Shown: positions 1 to 8,799, counted from the first letter of the stretch. The stretch is DNA of 64,000 nt from Leptospira tipperaryensis (GCF_001729245.1 NZ_CP015218.1:310001-374000), one strand, 5' to 3'. Notes: generated by a model not told the origin, from the letters alone. Program-made: numbers and translations.

Positions 1-88
1 CCTTTGAATTTCATCTTTGTCTCCATCTGTGTCGTGTTACAGTCAAGGGTGCAGTATAGGTCTTGGAATCGGATCCGCAAGAAATTTT

Positions 89-1681
89 TTAATTTTTAAA
101 AAGGGCTGCTTCTTGTCCTAGGTCACCGGAAACTTCCTCGCATGTTTTTGCGATCTCGGAGGATTCGATCGCCAATTTATGAATAAACTGAGTCGCTCCC
201 ACGATCGAAACCGAAGATTGTTTTACTTCTTGGATCACTCCGGATTGCTCCCGAATTACGACTTCCAATTCTCCCGCGTTTCGAATGACTCGATCGAATA
301 TACCGCTCAATCTTTCTCTGACCTTTGTTTGATCCTTTAAGGTTTCAAAAAAAGACTCGGTAACTTTCATAATCTCGTTCACGTCTTCGATCACTTTAGA
401 AACGGTTTGAGTTCCTTGTTGAACGATCTCCGTATTCTTATCCATCGCCTCGTTTCCGGTTCGGATCAGATGATGAATTTCCTTGATCGTCTTTGCGGTT
501 TGATCCGCGAGTTTGGAAATCTCGTCCGCGACGACCGCAAAACCTCTTCCTTGTTCTCCGGCGCGCGCGGCTTCGATCGATGCGTTGAGAGAAAGAAGAT
601 TTACCTTTTCCGCGATATCGTTGATCACCCGTAGTCTCTGCGACATTTCCTGATAACTCGCTGAAACTTTACGAATCGAGTCGTCCATCTTTTGCAAGGA
701 TTCTTCGCTTTGTCTCGTGTGTTGTCCCGCGTTATCTAAGATTGTCTTGCTATTGACGATCTCGTTTTCCAAGATCTGAAACTTTTCTTCAAAGGTCCCG
801 TATAGATCCGCAAATTCTTTGTGAGAATCCGATTGCACTTGGGCGGCTTTCGAAACCCTTTCCAAGTTTTGCCAAGCGTTTTCCATAGCGATATCGATCA
901 CTCCCATGTTGGAAATTTGTTCGTCCGAATTATGAACCACGCCGAGAGCGCTATTGGCCATAGAAGCCATATTCTTTCTTAAAAAATCGACCTTGGACTG
1001 AACCGACTTTTGAATGACAAGATTGGCGGAATGGAATTCTTCCTTTTTAAAATAATTCTCCCAGTAGTCCAAATATTCGTTTTTGAGAAGAATCGAGTAA
1101 TATATAAGAATTCCGGATTCGAATATTACAAAAACAGCATGTATTAGAACAACCTGCAATCCGGCTCCTGTGCTAAAAACTATGATCGGAATTTCGTTCC
1201 ATTTCACTCCAAACTCCTGACAGTAGTTTAGAATTCCATGATGGACCGCGATATAACCGGCGGCGGGAACGATCGCCCTCCAATCTTTATAGATGAGAAG
1301 AAAGGCGAGGGCGCCGAAGACATGAAAGTGCATTTCGATTCTTCCAAATTCGGATTGAATAAAGATACCGGAATAGAGCATCAACAACAAAGAATTTAAG
1401 ACTCTACTAAAAAGAGTTCCTCGAAAGGAGACAAAATTGACGGTGCCTGCGATTCCCAAGGCAAGAGAAGAATACAACGCAAATTCCCAGGTTCCAAAAC
1501 CGAGAGAAAGTAAAACGGCCGCGGGGATATGCGCCAAAAGCAAAATCCAAATAAAACGATCCGCGGACTTCATCTCGGCTCCGAGTTTTTCTTTGGCGCT
1601 GTCTTTCGGAGAAATTCCGAACGAGATCGGATTTTCCGTTAGAGAAGAATTTTCTATGGATTGTATTTCACTTTTTGACAT
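89..1681 (-). CDS. Methyl-accepting chemotaxis protein with histidine-rich membrane sensor domain
   Basis: Chemoreceptor of 530 aa that should signal through CheA/CheW to the flagella. Residues about 42-195 hold roughly six membrane segments and no large periplasmic domain. This part carries H51, E116, H118, H120, H147, H148 and H181 within or at the ends of helices. A long coiled coil follows. The hairpin tip at about 355-395 is the classic MCP signalling region ([15 protein letters not shown], then [15 protein letters not shown]). I see no clear HAMP domain. The membrane part resembles a sensory domain found in other MCPs and cyclases with the same E-x-H-F and HH-x3-N pattern; its ligand is unknown to me, and a metal or heme is a guess. 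It begins 13 nt after the SCO1-like gene and is probably the last gene of the TonB operon. The MCP call is very secure, the stimulus is not. Confidence 0.95.
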   Translation of the reverse strand: MSKSEIQSIENSSLTENPISFGISPKDSAKEKLGAEMKSADRFIWILLLAHIPAAVLLSLGFGTWEFALYSSLALGIAGTVNFVSFRGTLFSRVLNSLLLMLYSGIFIQSEFGRIEMHFHVFGALAFLLIYKDWRAIVPAAGYIAVHHGILNYCQEFGVKWNEIPIIVFSTGAGLQVVLIHAVFVIFESGILIYYSILLKNEYLDYWENYFKKEEFHSANLVIQKSVQSKVDFLRKNMASMANSALGVVHNSDEQISNMGVIDIAMENAWQNLERVSKAAQVQSDSHKEFADLYGTFEEKFQILENEIVNSKTILDNAGQHTRQSEESLQKMDDSIRKVSASYQEMSQRLRVINDIAEKVNLLSLNASIEAARAGEQGRGFAVVADEISKLADQTAKTIKEIHHLIRTGNEAMDKNTEIVQQGTQTVSKVIEDVNEIMKVTESFFETLKDQTKVRERLSGIFDRVIRNAGELEVVIREQSGVIQEVKQSSVSIVGATQFIHKLAIESSEIAKTCEEVSGDLGQEAALFKN

Positions 1682-1694
1682 ACTTTATAAACCT

Positions 1695-2297
1695 CTAATA
1701 TACCTTTGCGCTCAGTTTGTGTAAACTCTCTTCGGAAAAGCCGGATAAATCTGGATAGACGACTCGAATTTTACCGGTTTCATCGACGACGAAAAGAGGA
1801 TTTTGATGAACGATGGATTCTTCGAACCCTGCACTTACCGAGACCTGAAACAATGCCGCGATTTTTTCGGCGTCTTTTCTGTCCTTGGGTAAAAGGAGAA
1901 TCGGCTCACGTTTCCAACGAGATAAATACTTCCTCATCCAAGATTGTTTTTCTCGATCCTTCTCCGGGTCCAAGCTGATCAAAGCTAAGTTCCAGGATGA
2001 AAATTCTTCCTTCGAAAGTAGAGTTTCCAATTTTGAAATCCCGGTTCGGCAGACGGACTTACAATCTCCGTATCCAAAGTAAATAAGATATTTCCTGCCG
2101 TATAAATCCGTATCGGTTATAACAAAGTTTTCTCCGTTGCGAATTTGAAACGCCGGGAGTTCCCGATCGACCTTCATACCGGAGTCCCGATGTGTTTGAT
2201 CACGGACCACGAACGGATTGGCCGCTAAAACAAAGTAGAGACAAACTGCGATGATCAAAGCGGAAATAGATTTGGAAACTATAGGATAAAGATTCAA
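1695..2297 (-). CDS. SCO1/SenC family copper-chaperone-like protein
   Basis: Thioredoxin-fold protein of 200 aa, anchored by one N-terminal membrane segment (about 8-27). It carries the SCO signature CKSVC (C79 and C83) just after the first strand, and the distal histidine H164 in VHQNPLF. Those three residues bind copper in known SCO proteins, which deliver copper to the CuA centre of cytochrome oxidase or act as thiol reductases. The length is normal for the family. No oxidase genes are nearby; instead it lies 52 nt downstream of tonB in a TonB/ExbBD/receptor operon. That suggests a link between this transport system and copper or thiol chemistry, which is inference. The family call is strong, the specific role is not. 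Confidence 0.88.
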   Translation of the reverse strand: MNLYPIVSKSISALIIAVCLYFVLAANPFVVRDQTHRDSGMKVDRELPAFQIRNGENFVITDTDLYGRKYLIYFGYGDCKSVCRTGISKLETLLSKEEFSSWNLALISLDPEKDREKQSWMRKYLSRWKREPILLLPKDRKDAEKIAALFQVSVSAGFEESIVHQNPLFVVDETGKIRVVYPDLSGFSEESLHKLSAKVY

Positions 2298-2349
2298 TCT
2301 ATAATTTTTGACGAAAAGAAACGAAGAAAGACGGGAAGATTTTATAAAA

Positions 2350-2988
2350 TCAGTCTTCGAGATTAAACGAAATCGGAACCCTGTGAGACATTCTCGTGGG
2401 TCGACCTTGAACGTAACCGGGACTCCAACGAGCCATCTTTACGATCTTGATCGCGGCTTCGTCAAATCCAAATCCCGCTTTTCCGGACGCAACCTTCGCG
2501 CCTTGTAGGTTTCCTTGTTCGTCTATTTGTACGATTACGATGACTTGTTTGGAAACGATTCCCGCGGACTTGGCTTGTGCCGGGAAAAAATCTCTCAGAT
2601 CAAAGTCGATGATCGGAGTTGGAGTTTTGTCTCCGTTATAAGAAAATAAAAAACCGTCCTTGTCGGTTCCGTTTCCGGAAAGGGCATTCGGATTGAGATC
2701 CTCGTCGATAGGATCGTCCGCGTTTTGATTGGAACCTTCGACCCATTCCTGTTTTTCAACGGGGGCAGGAGAAGAAGAACCTCCGATCAGTTCGGGTGGA
2801 ATTTCTTCCAAATCGACTTCCACGTCCTGAGCTTCCAAATCATCCGAAGAAATTTCGGACTCGGGAATATAGGTCGCGATAAAATAGGCGCCGATCGTGA
2901 CCGTATGCAAAACAAAAGACGCAATCAGACAAAATTTGAATAGACCAAACTTGAGAATCTTCTGTTTGATTTCGGGAACGCTTACCAT
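2350..2988 (-). CDS. tonB: TonB energy-transducing protein
   Basis: Protein of 212 aa with a cytoplasmic N-terminus, one membrane anchor at about 17-40, and an acidic, Pro/Glu/Asp-rich periplasmic spacer (about 45-120). The C-terminal domain of about 85 residues has the TonB pattern: QANxxGxxxxAKVASGKAGFGFDEAAI, then VKMARWSPG and a P-I-x-F end. It should couple the proton-driven ExbB/ExbD motor to outer-membrane receptors. It follows exbD by 18 nt, completing an exbB-exbD-tonB order. The spacer is acidic instead of Pro-Lys-rich, an unusual but not unknown variant. The natural partner is the receptor encoded upstream in the same operon. Confidence 0.9.
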   Translation of the reverse strand: MVSVPEIKQKILKFGLFKFCLIASFVLHTVTIGAYFIATYIPESEISSDDLEAQDVEVDLEEIPPELIGGSSSPAPVEKQEWVEGSNQNADDPIDEDLNPNALSGNGTDKDGFLFSYNGDKTPTPIIDFDLRDFFPAQAKSAGIVSKQVIVIVQIDEQGNLQGAKVASGKAGFGFDEAAIKIVKMARWSPGYVQGRPTRMSHRVPISFNLED

Positions 2989-3006
2989 TCTTATTACCTA
3001 TTTCGC

Positions 3007-3411
3007 CTAACGTTTAACCGAAAGGGCGATCTTTGTGACACCAGCTCTGCGGATCACTCCCATCGTTTCTGCGATCTTTCCATAAGGCAAAGAAGAATCC
3101 GCAGAAAGAGTCAGACGCATATTCGGTCTGATCTTAGAATCCCGTTCCAACTGAGTTTTTAGTCTTTCGATCGTTGTATCGGCCCCTTCCAAAAGAATCT
3201 TTCCGTCCTTTGTCAAAGCTACTTGGACAGACTGCGCTACGTTTGGATCCGCGGCAGCAACCTTGGGAAGATTTATATTGATGGATTCCTTTTTCAAAAA
3301 GTTCGCGGTTACCATAAAGATAACTAAGAGCACCAATATCACGTCCACCATCGGAGTGATATTGATATTGCCTATTTCGTCTCCGTCGCCGGATGGAGTA
3401 GTTCCTGCCAT
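3007..3411 (-). CDS. exbD: ExbD biopolymer transport protein
   Basis: Protein of 134 aa with the ExbD/TolR layout: a short cytoplasmic tail, one membrane helix (about 20-40) and a periplasmic domain. The essential membrane aspartate is D23, within NITPMVDVILVLLVIFMV. The end (AGVTKIALSVKR) is the usual ExbD/TolR C-terminus. It forms the stator with ExbB, encoded 21 nt upstream, and drives TonB, encoded 18 nt downstream. The setting next to TonB and a TonB-dependent receptor favours ExbD over TolR. Confidence 0.93.
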   Translation of the reverse strand: MAGTTPSGDGDEIGNINITPMVDVILVLLVIFMVTANFLKKESININLPKVAAADPNVAQSVQVALTKDGKILLEGADTTIERLKTQLERDSKIRPNMRLTLSADSSLPYGKIAETMGVIRRAGVTKIALSVKR

Positions 3412-3432
3412 TTCCAGATCTCCTTTAAACTA

Positions 3433-4047
3433 CTACTTCTTACGAGACAAGCTTGCAAGAAACTCTCTCGAAAGAATTTCTAAATTGGCCTGAATGACTT
3501 TCAGCTTACGAGTAAAATAGTTATTGGCCATTACGACCGGAATCGCAACCCCCAAACCCGCCGCGGTCGCCAAGAGCGCCGTGGAGATACTTCTCATCAC
3601 AAACTCCGCTCCGGTACTTCCTAACGTTCCCAAACCGTAAAAGGCTTTGATCACACCGAGAACCGTTCCCAGAAGACCGATAAAAGGAGCGTTGTTCCCC
3701 AAAGTGTTGAGAATGGAGAGATGATTTTCTAGTTCGATTCTTTCTCCGATAATCTTTCCTTCCTGAAGTTCCGAAAGACTTTCGTGACCCCCGTTGAAGT
3801 TTTCGACGGAGAATTGAGAAAACTTAGCGTAGATGTTCCCGGGATTTTCCGCTGCGAGAGACTTTACCGAGTCCAGGTTTCCGTTTCTAATTTCAGAAGT
3901 AAGAACTGGGAGAATGGCTTCCGTATTTTTTAGATTCTTACGAAAGATGAGAATTCTTTCCGTTCCTACTGCGAGGGCGACGATACTTGCAATCAGCATA
4001 ATAATAAAAATGAAAGTCTCGCCGTATTCAACTAAAAACATGGTCAT
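3433..4047 (-). CDS. exbB: ExbB proton-channel protein (MotA/TolQ/ExbB family)
   Basis: Protein of 204 aa with three membrane helices at about 8-27, 112-135 and 150-175. The conserved family segment reads LSILNTLGNNAPFIGLLGTV and then GxxxAF. A second signature, STALLATAAGLGVAIPVVMA, forms the proton path with the aspartate of ExbD. It is the channel subunit energising TonB. The gene starts 75 nt after the cysteine-rich lipoprotein gene, so an internal promoter for exbB-exbD-tonB-sco is possible, although I cannot identify one. Confidence 0.93.
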   Translation of the reverse strand: MTMFLVEYGETFIFIIMLIASIVALAVGTERILIFRKNLKNTEAILPVLTSEIRNGNLDSVKSLAAENPGNIYAKFSQFSVENFNGGHESLSELQEGKIIGERIELENHLSILNTLGNNAPFIGLLGTVLGVIKAFYGLGTLGSTGAEFVMRSISTALLATAAGLGVAIPVVMANNYFTRKLKVIQANLEILSREFLASLSRKK

Positions 4048-4122
4048 GATGTAGATCCTCTAATATCTTTATTTTTTAAATCTGGCGACGAAGTCACTCA
4101 GTTTTCAATCGCGTATAAATCC

Positions 4123-4638
4123 TCATTCACCCGAAATGCTCACGCAGGTTTTTGTACACGCAAACGTTCCGGTGGAAAGTCCCGTAATCTGAGACAGACC
4201 GCTTTGGTTACAGGTTCCCGCAGAATTTCGACTCGTCCAATAAGACCTGTTACAATCCATAAGACATGCCTTGGCGCGATCCGTAAATTTTGCAAAGGTC
4301 GCGGAACTCACCAAAGAAGAACAATAATTCTGATAAGTCCCAAGAGTCGCACTTCCGCTAAATAATGTTACGATCCCGACTTCCGAAAGCGGAGTGGGGA
4401 GATCGGGCGCCTGATTCAAACAGGATTGCGCCGCTTGCAAAGACGAAATACAAGACTGAACCGGATCCGTAGGAGGTAAAAGTAAATACTGAAGAATCAC
4501 TCTTTTTTCATTGTCTCGATTGAAACTGTCGTCTTCGTTCGGCAAGTTATTACAATTCAAAACCCAATTCAGAACAAAAAGAATGACGATCAGATTTCCA
4601 ATCCATTCTTTCCAATACAAAGGTTGTTTTTTTTTCAT
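4123..4638 (-). CDS. Cysteine-rich lipoprotein in TonB operon
   Basis: I do not recognise a family for this 171-aa protein. The N-terminus is lysine-rich, followed by a hydrophobic stretch and a lipobox ending at C29 (VLNC), so it is probably a lipoprotein. The mature part holds eight more cysteines: C63, C73, C106, C125, C129, C143, C161 and C165. Two CxxxC pairs (CLMDC and CTKTC) lie near the end. This could mean four disulfides or metal ligation. The start codon overlaps the receptor stop by one base (TGATG), so translation is coupled to the TonB-dependent receptor. It may be a surface or periplasmic partner of that receptor; this is inferred only from position. Confidence 0.75.
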   Translation of the reverse strand: MKKKQPLYWKEWIGNLIVILFVLNWVLNCNNLPNEDDSFNRDNEKRVILQYLLLPPTDPVQSCISSLQAAQSCLNQAPDLPTPLSEVGIVTLFSGSATLGTYQNYCSSLVSSATFAKFTDRAKACLMDCNRSYWTSRNSAGTCNQSGLSQITGLSTGTFACTKTCVSISGE

Positions 4639-7166
4639 CAGAACTTCACCTCGATCCCCAGGTTGAAGAACGGAATTACCATTCCTCCCGGCAAAGTCAG
4701 GGTTCCAAACGTCTGGCTTGGTTTCGGATTCGTAGCAGAGTAAGGACGCGTAACGTCGAAATCTTGACCGGAAACGTTCTGTCTCATGTAAACGTTGATG
4801 ACTTCAAAGAATGTGTTTACGTAACCCCATTCGTAGTTTAAGAATCTGTCAAAACGAATGTCCAATCTATGATAATCCGCGAGACGTTTTGTGTTTGTAT
4901 AATCCGCGAGATACGGATTGTTTGCGGATTGTGGAACCCAGATGATCTGGCCGTTAGCCGGGTTTGAAAAAGAACCGCCGTCGTCCCCGGTGATCGGAGT
5001 GATCGGAGTGGAAGTCAGATAAGACCATCTCGCACCGAACTGCCATTCTTGGCTGAATCTCCAACCGAAAACTACGTTGATGATATGAGTTCTATCGTAA
5101 TCGTATAAAGTTTCCTTTGAATTATGATAGGACTGAGCAAGAAGCCTTTGTTCCGGTCCAGTCGCAACGGGAGCGAGCAAACCGTCCGGCTTATAAAGAT
5201 TAGAATTTCTGAATGTTTGAGACCAGGTATAAGAAATCCAACCGAACCAGTCTCTCGTACCCGGAGCAGCAGTTTTACGAACCACAAATTCGTAACCGTG
5301 AGAACGACCGCTTCCGTTGTTGGAATAGTTGAGAGGTTTGTTGAGAATATACGGTTGAGTAACCTTTCCATACTGATCCGGATTGGTCCCTATGATTTCC
5401 GTAATATACGGATCGGATACGATCAAGTTGGAGAATTCTTGTTTGAAAACTTCTCCCTTTACCTGCCAATCGGAAGTAACCTGCTGATCGATCCCTCCGC
5501 CGTATTTGGTAGCCTTCTGAAATTTCAGGTGGGGGTTTCCGCTCTGTTCGGAGAACTGAGTGCTCAAAGGAAAGTTATAGTGTTCTCCTCCGCCTCCAAA
5601 GATCGTAGTTCCTTTTCCGATTCCTTCAAACTTATAAGAAATCTGAGCTCTTGGGCCAAGAGCCCCATTCTTAATATAAGGAATGTAATCGTATCTCGCG
5701 CCGGGTTCGATGAGTAAACCGCCGAACTTAATTTTCAAAGTTGTATAAGCGTTGTAGTATTTGCTACGTACACGATTCGTATCGGGAACGGTTCTAAAAT
5801 CCGGACTCGCCGTATCGTAAGGATTCGGATCCGGATTGTTCGGATCGGATTGTTGAATCGTAGTTCCTGAGGTTTTGTAATTGAGAAAACGAACCTCGGA
5901 ACCGAACTCAAGAGAAAGGTGTTTGTTCGGATCCCAATACGCGTCTTGTCGAATCCCGTTATATGCTCCGCTTGCTCTTTGTTTTGCCTTGATGGAACCC
6001 AATGCCACGTTAAAATCCGTAAACGGATCATAGCTGATCAATGTGATACGATTGGAGAATTTTTCGGAGGCTCTCCAGGTATAACGAAATGCCTGCGTTC
6101 TATAACCTTGACCTGCGGAAAGATTCCCTCCTGCGAATGCTGCCAACTGATCTTTGGTAGGATCGTTCTGAGGTTTTGCCGGAGGATTTAATGCAAAGTC
6201 GTCCTTTGCAGTCATAGAATAAAATGAAATCTGGTGTTGATCGTTGAAGTTGTAGACCATCTTCACTTGAGAATCCGTATATCGAGGAAGACGAACTCCG
6301 TCCGGAAGAAGACTTCCTCCTGAAAGGTTGCCTAACGTTTCAAACGTTTTGTCGATATAACCGACCTTAACCGCGCCGAGAATATAACCTTTCCCCCCGG
6401 CGAATGTGGTTTGGTAATTGGCGGAAGCGGCCCAGAGAGAAGTCAAAAAATTTCCGGAAGTTTTCTGAACCTTATCGGGAGATTCGATTTCGATCACCCC
6501 GCCGAGTGCGTTGTTAAAATTCGAAGGGAGCACGCCCGTATAAACGTCCATAGACTTGATCAAGTTTCCGTTGATCGTCGCGGTCAAACCGTCGAAGTGA
6601 AACGGATAAAGAATCGGAAGATCGTCATACAGATAAAGGTTTGTATTCGGATCGGCTCCGCGGAATACGTAATTGCTCGCGCCCCCGCCGAACGCGGAAA
6701 CTGGGACCACCCCGGGAATGGTTTCGATAGAACGAAGAGGTTCTCCAAAAGTTCCCGGCATCCGTTTGATTTCTTCAAAACGAAGTTTGGTCCGGGACAT
6801 GAGTTGTTTTTCTCTTTCACCCGTAACGTTGATCCCACCTTTACTACTTACGCCGCTCACGGAAGCGGGATCGGTGTAGATCAAAACGGTATCCGAAGAT
6901 TCTCCAACTTCCTGACGAATCTCCTGCATTCCTGTATCTCTCAAAATACGAAACGTATAATTCCCGGAAGCAGGAACCACACCTTCAAAATAACCTTCCG
7001 CATCCGTTTGATAGAATTTTTTAGTTTCCGAAACACGAACGCTTACGTTCGCTTCTCCCGAATTTTTGCCGCGAGAATAAATGCGAGCTCGAAAGGAAAC
7101 TTCCGCGAAAAGTTCTCCGGCGGGAAAGGCAAGAAGAATGACCAATAAGTTTCTAATGAGTTTCAT
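4638..7166 (-). CDS. TonB-dependent outer-membrane receptor with carboxypeptidase-regulatory-like domain
   Basis: Outer-membrane receptor of 842 aa. A signal peptide (about 1-21, ending ELFA) is followed by a carboxypeptidase-D-regulatory-like beta-sandwich (about 22-105). Then come a plug (about 125-230, with GGASNYVFRGADPN and NALGGVIEI) and a 22-strand-type barrel rich in aromatic alternating strands. The final strand ends in phenylalanine (FFNLGIEVKF), the usual barrel-assembly signal. Unlike classic siderophore receptors it opens with an accessory domain, as SusC-like and some metal or peptide receptors do. The substrate cannot be read from sequence. Neighbours are three lipoproteins upstream and a cysteine-rich lipoprotein, exbBD, tonB and sco1 downstream. 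Confidence 0.92.
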   Translation of the reverse strand: MKLIRNLLVILLAFPAGELFAEVSFRARIYSRGKNSGEANVSVRVSETKKFYQTDAEGYFEGVVPASGNYTFRILRDTGMQEIRQEVGESSDTVLIYTDPASVSGVSSKGGINVTGEREKQLMSRTKLRFEEIKRMPGTFGEPLRSIETIPGVVPVSAFGGGASNYVFRGADPNTNLYLYDDLPILYPFHFDGLTATINGNLIKSMDVYTGVLPSNFNNALGGVIEIESPDKVQKTSGNFLTSLWAASANYQTTFAGGKGYILGAVKVGYIDKTFETLGNLSGGSLLPDGVRLPRYTDSQVKMVYNFNDQHQISFYSMTAKDDFALNPPAKPQNDPTKDQLAAFAGGNLSAGQGYRTQAFRYTWRASEKFSNRITLISYDPFTDFNVALGSIKAKQRASGAYNGIRQDAYWDPNKHLSLEFGSEVRFLNYKTSGTTIQQSDPNNPDPNPYDTASPDFRTVPDTNRVRSKYYNAYTTLKIKFGGLLIEPGARYDYIPYIKNGALGPRAQISYKFEGIGKGTTIFGGGGEHYNFPLSTQFSEQSGNPHLKFQKATKYGGGIDQQVTSDWQVKGEVFKQEFSNLIVSDPYITEIIGTNPDQYGKVTQPYILNKPLNYSNNGSGRSHGYEFVVRKTAAPGTRDWFGWISYTWSQTFRNSNLYKPDGLLAPVATGPEQRLLAQSYHNSKETLYDYDRTHIINVVFGWRFSQEWQFGARWSYLTSTPITPITGDDGGSFSNPANGQIIWVPQSANNPYLADYTNTKRLADYHRLDIRFDRFLNYEWGYVNTFFEVINVYMRQNVSGQDFDVTRPYSATNPKPSQTFGTLTLPGGMVIPFFNLGIEVKF

Positions 7167-7177
7167 CGTCTGCCTTT

Positions 7178-7546
7178 CTATAATTTAGTTTTCACGAAAA
7201 CTTCTTGGTAGTTGAGATACCAAGGAATATCATCGAGAGGTTTGTCTACGTAGAGTAAAACACAAGCAAACGGATAAGAAACAAAGGGACATTCCGATCT
7301 TGTGATCGCGATCGTACAGAGATCCAAATTCTTTTGCTGCACGTCTTCGACTACGATCGGGAAAGGAACCGGAATTTGAGTCCCACATTTGCGGGCCAAA
7401 TAACTCGCGGCGGCATAGATCTGACTCTGCGAATCGTTGGGATGAACGACTTCGGGCCGAACGCAGTTTTGCGAAAACAACATGATCCCCAAAATCAAAA
7501 CAAAGAAGAATGTTTTGAATTTCAGTTTTTTATTATATTCAAACAT
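7178..7546 (-). CDS. Small lipoprotein, unknown function
   Basis: Lipoprotein of 122 aa. I chose the ATG at 7546 over upstream in-frame codons because it begins a typical lysine-rich n-region followed by a hydrophobic stretch and a lipobox (ILGIMLFSQNC). It also starts one base after the stop of the preceding lipoprotein gene and has AAAGAA-like bases upstream. The mature part has four cysteines (CGTQI, LCTI, ECPF, FACV) and ends in a Trp/Tyr-rich stretch (DDIPWYLNYQ). No family is recognised. It precedes the TonB-dependent receptor gene by 11 nt and is surely co-transcribed with it. Confidence 0.75.
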   Translation of the reverse strand: MFEYNKKLKFKTFFFVLILGIMLFSQNCVRPEVVHPNDSQSQIYAAASYLARKCGTQIPVPFPIVVEDVQQKNLDLCTIAITRSECPFVSYPFACVLLYVDKPLDDIPWYLNYQEVFVKTKL

Positions 7547-7547
7547 A

Positions 7548-8144
7548 CTAATTCTTTTTACCGCCGACGGAAATTCCGCCAGATTCTTGCGGTGGATTGG
7601 AAGACTTTTTACCGCCGCCCACCGAAATCCCTCCGGAAGAAGGAGCATCGGATTCTGTTTTAACTGCGGAAGGATCTTTGGCGGACTCCGCATCTTTTCT
7701 TTGTTGTTCGAGTTTTAATTTTTCGGCTTCTTCTCGATTTCCGATCACGCTTCCCTTAACTTTCAAAACGGAAACCGTTCCTAAAGGAAACATAACGTGT
7801 GTTTCATGCCAAACCTGAATGTTGACGATACTTCTTCCGCCCGGAACTTTTTGTACGGCTTGACTGAGCGCGTAATCAATGCTGATCGGATTTGTGATCG
7901 GGATTAAACCGAAAACAAAAAACGTAGAAGATTCTCCCATGGATTCTTCCAAAACGTCGTAGCCGGAAGTTCGGATGATCGTCGCGGAATCGTAGATTCC
8001 GGGAGAACGAACTCTTCCGCCCGGAGAAAAGAGGGAAGCGCCCATACAATTCTCAAAAATCGAAAGGAGAAGGATAAAAAAGATTCCGTTTCCGAAAAAA
8101 CGAAAGATCTTTTTATTTAGTTCTCTTTTTACCGGATTGATCAT
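7548..8144 (-). CDS. TRL-like lipoprotein with C-terminal GGISVGG repeats
   Basis: Protein of 198 aa with a lipobox-type signal (LLLSIFENC). A domain of about 90 residues (35-130) then shares its layout with the neighbouring 8113-8493 product: a FVFGLIPITNP segment, an ALSQAVQKVPGG segment and a beta-rich NIQVWHETHVMFPLGTVSVLKVKG strand pair. This resembles the TRL-like or DUF6567-type small lipoprotein domain. The last 60 residues are low-complexity and contain two copies of SGGISVGG followed by KK. The start overlaps the end of the upstream lipoprotein gene by 32 nt, with no other ATG before the signal peptide. Function unknown. Confidence 0.75.
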   Translation of the reverse strand: MINPVKRELNKKIFRFFGNGIFFILLLSIFENCMGASLFSPGGRVRSPGIYDSATIIRTSGYDVLEESMGESSTFFVFGLIPITNPISIDYALSQAVQKVPGGRSIVNIQVWHETHVMFPLGTVSVLKVKGSVIGNREEAEKLKLEQQRKDAESAKDPSAVKTESDAPSSGGISVGGGKKSSNPPQESGGISVGGKKN

Positions 8145-8493
8145 TGAGTTGATCCTCGAATTTTATCGCTTCTGCGTTGATATGCAGTCTGTTTACGGTA
8201 ATAAAAAGAAGAATGTATTTGTCCGTCCAATAACGAATATTAATCAATGCGTCCGCTTCTTTTTCAGCTAACATCGAGTTGACGAGTTTGTCGATTGGAG
8301 GCTCCGATAGGGGAATTCCTACGATCGCCATGTCGAAGGTGTTCCAACTTTTGTGGCCTTCCACGGGACCGATTACCTTATATTTACGATCCGCTACGGG
8401 AATATTGCTCGTCGCCATTCCCGCCGATGAAGTGGCGCAATTTATAAGAATGAGTGAGAAAAAAATAAAAGCGAAAATCTGAAAAGATCTCAT
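8113..8493 (-). CDS. Small lipoprotein, first gene of the TonB operon
   Basis: Lipoprotein of 126 aa. The ATG at 8493 is preferred because CAGG lies six bases upstream and the product then starts MRSFQIF with a clear hydrophobic core and lipobox (LILINC). The mature domain contains a KVIGPVEGHKSWNTFDMAIVG segment, a helix with EKEADALINIRYW and a final strand pair. This is the same plan as the adjacent lipoprotein, so the two probably arose by duplication. It is the promoter-proximal gene of the operon. A large palindrome lies about 75 bp upstream. Function unknown. Confidence 0.75.
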   Translation of the reverse strand: MRSFQIFAFIFFSLILINCATSSAGMATSNIPVADRKYKVIGPVEGHKSWNTFDMAIVGIPLSEPPIDKLVNSMLAEKEADALINIRYWTDKYILLFITVNRLHINAEAIKFEDQLNDQSGKKRTK

Positions 8494-8568
8494 AATACCT
8501 GCCTGCAACCGGGGTAAAATCAGCATCCTCTGGAAGACCTATTTCTTTGTGAAATCTTCCGTGGATAG

Positions 8569-8599
8569 TGTATCTACCAGATACTATCTGGTAGATACA
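8569..8599. promoter_or_regulatory. 31-bp nested palindrome upstream of the TonB operon (putative operator)
   Basis: A perfect dyad with 15-bp arms around a single C at 8584. It reads TGTATCTACCAGATA, C, TATCTGGTAGATACA. Each arm is itself a dyad: TATCT-ACC-AGATA and TATCT-GGT-AGATA, so the half-site TATCT/AGATA occurs four times. That suits the binding of two repressor dimers, as for TetR-type proteins. A TATAAT sequence on the minus strand (8656-8651) would place transcription start near 8644, with the palindrome in the leader. No regulator gene adjoins it, so the factor must be encoded elsewhere. An RNA hairpin is the alternative, but no T-run follows. Confidence 0.7.
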
Positions 8600-8799
8600 A
8601 GAGCAAGAATAAATTCTTAACTGAAAATTACGTCCTGAATCCCTTTGCTAATTATAATCTTCATTTTTAGAAAAGAATGACAAGCTCATAGAAAAAAAGT
8701 TTCGTTTTCTGAAAAAATAGGGTTTGCAAAAAGAAAAATCAAATCGAATTCGAGGGAGTTTTTGGGAACAATTTGAGATCTTGCGAGGTCCGGTGAGGA

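Noticed and set aside
6411..7148. Plus-strand open frame of 245 codons inside the TonB-dependent receptor gene
   Set aside because: It lies wholly opposite a clear receptor plug domain, has no ribosome site and matches no family.
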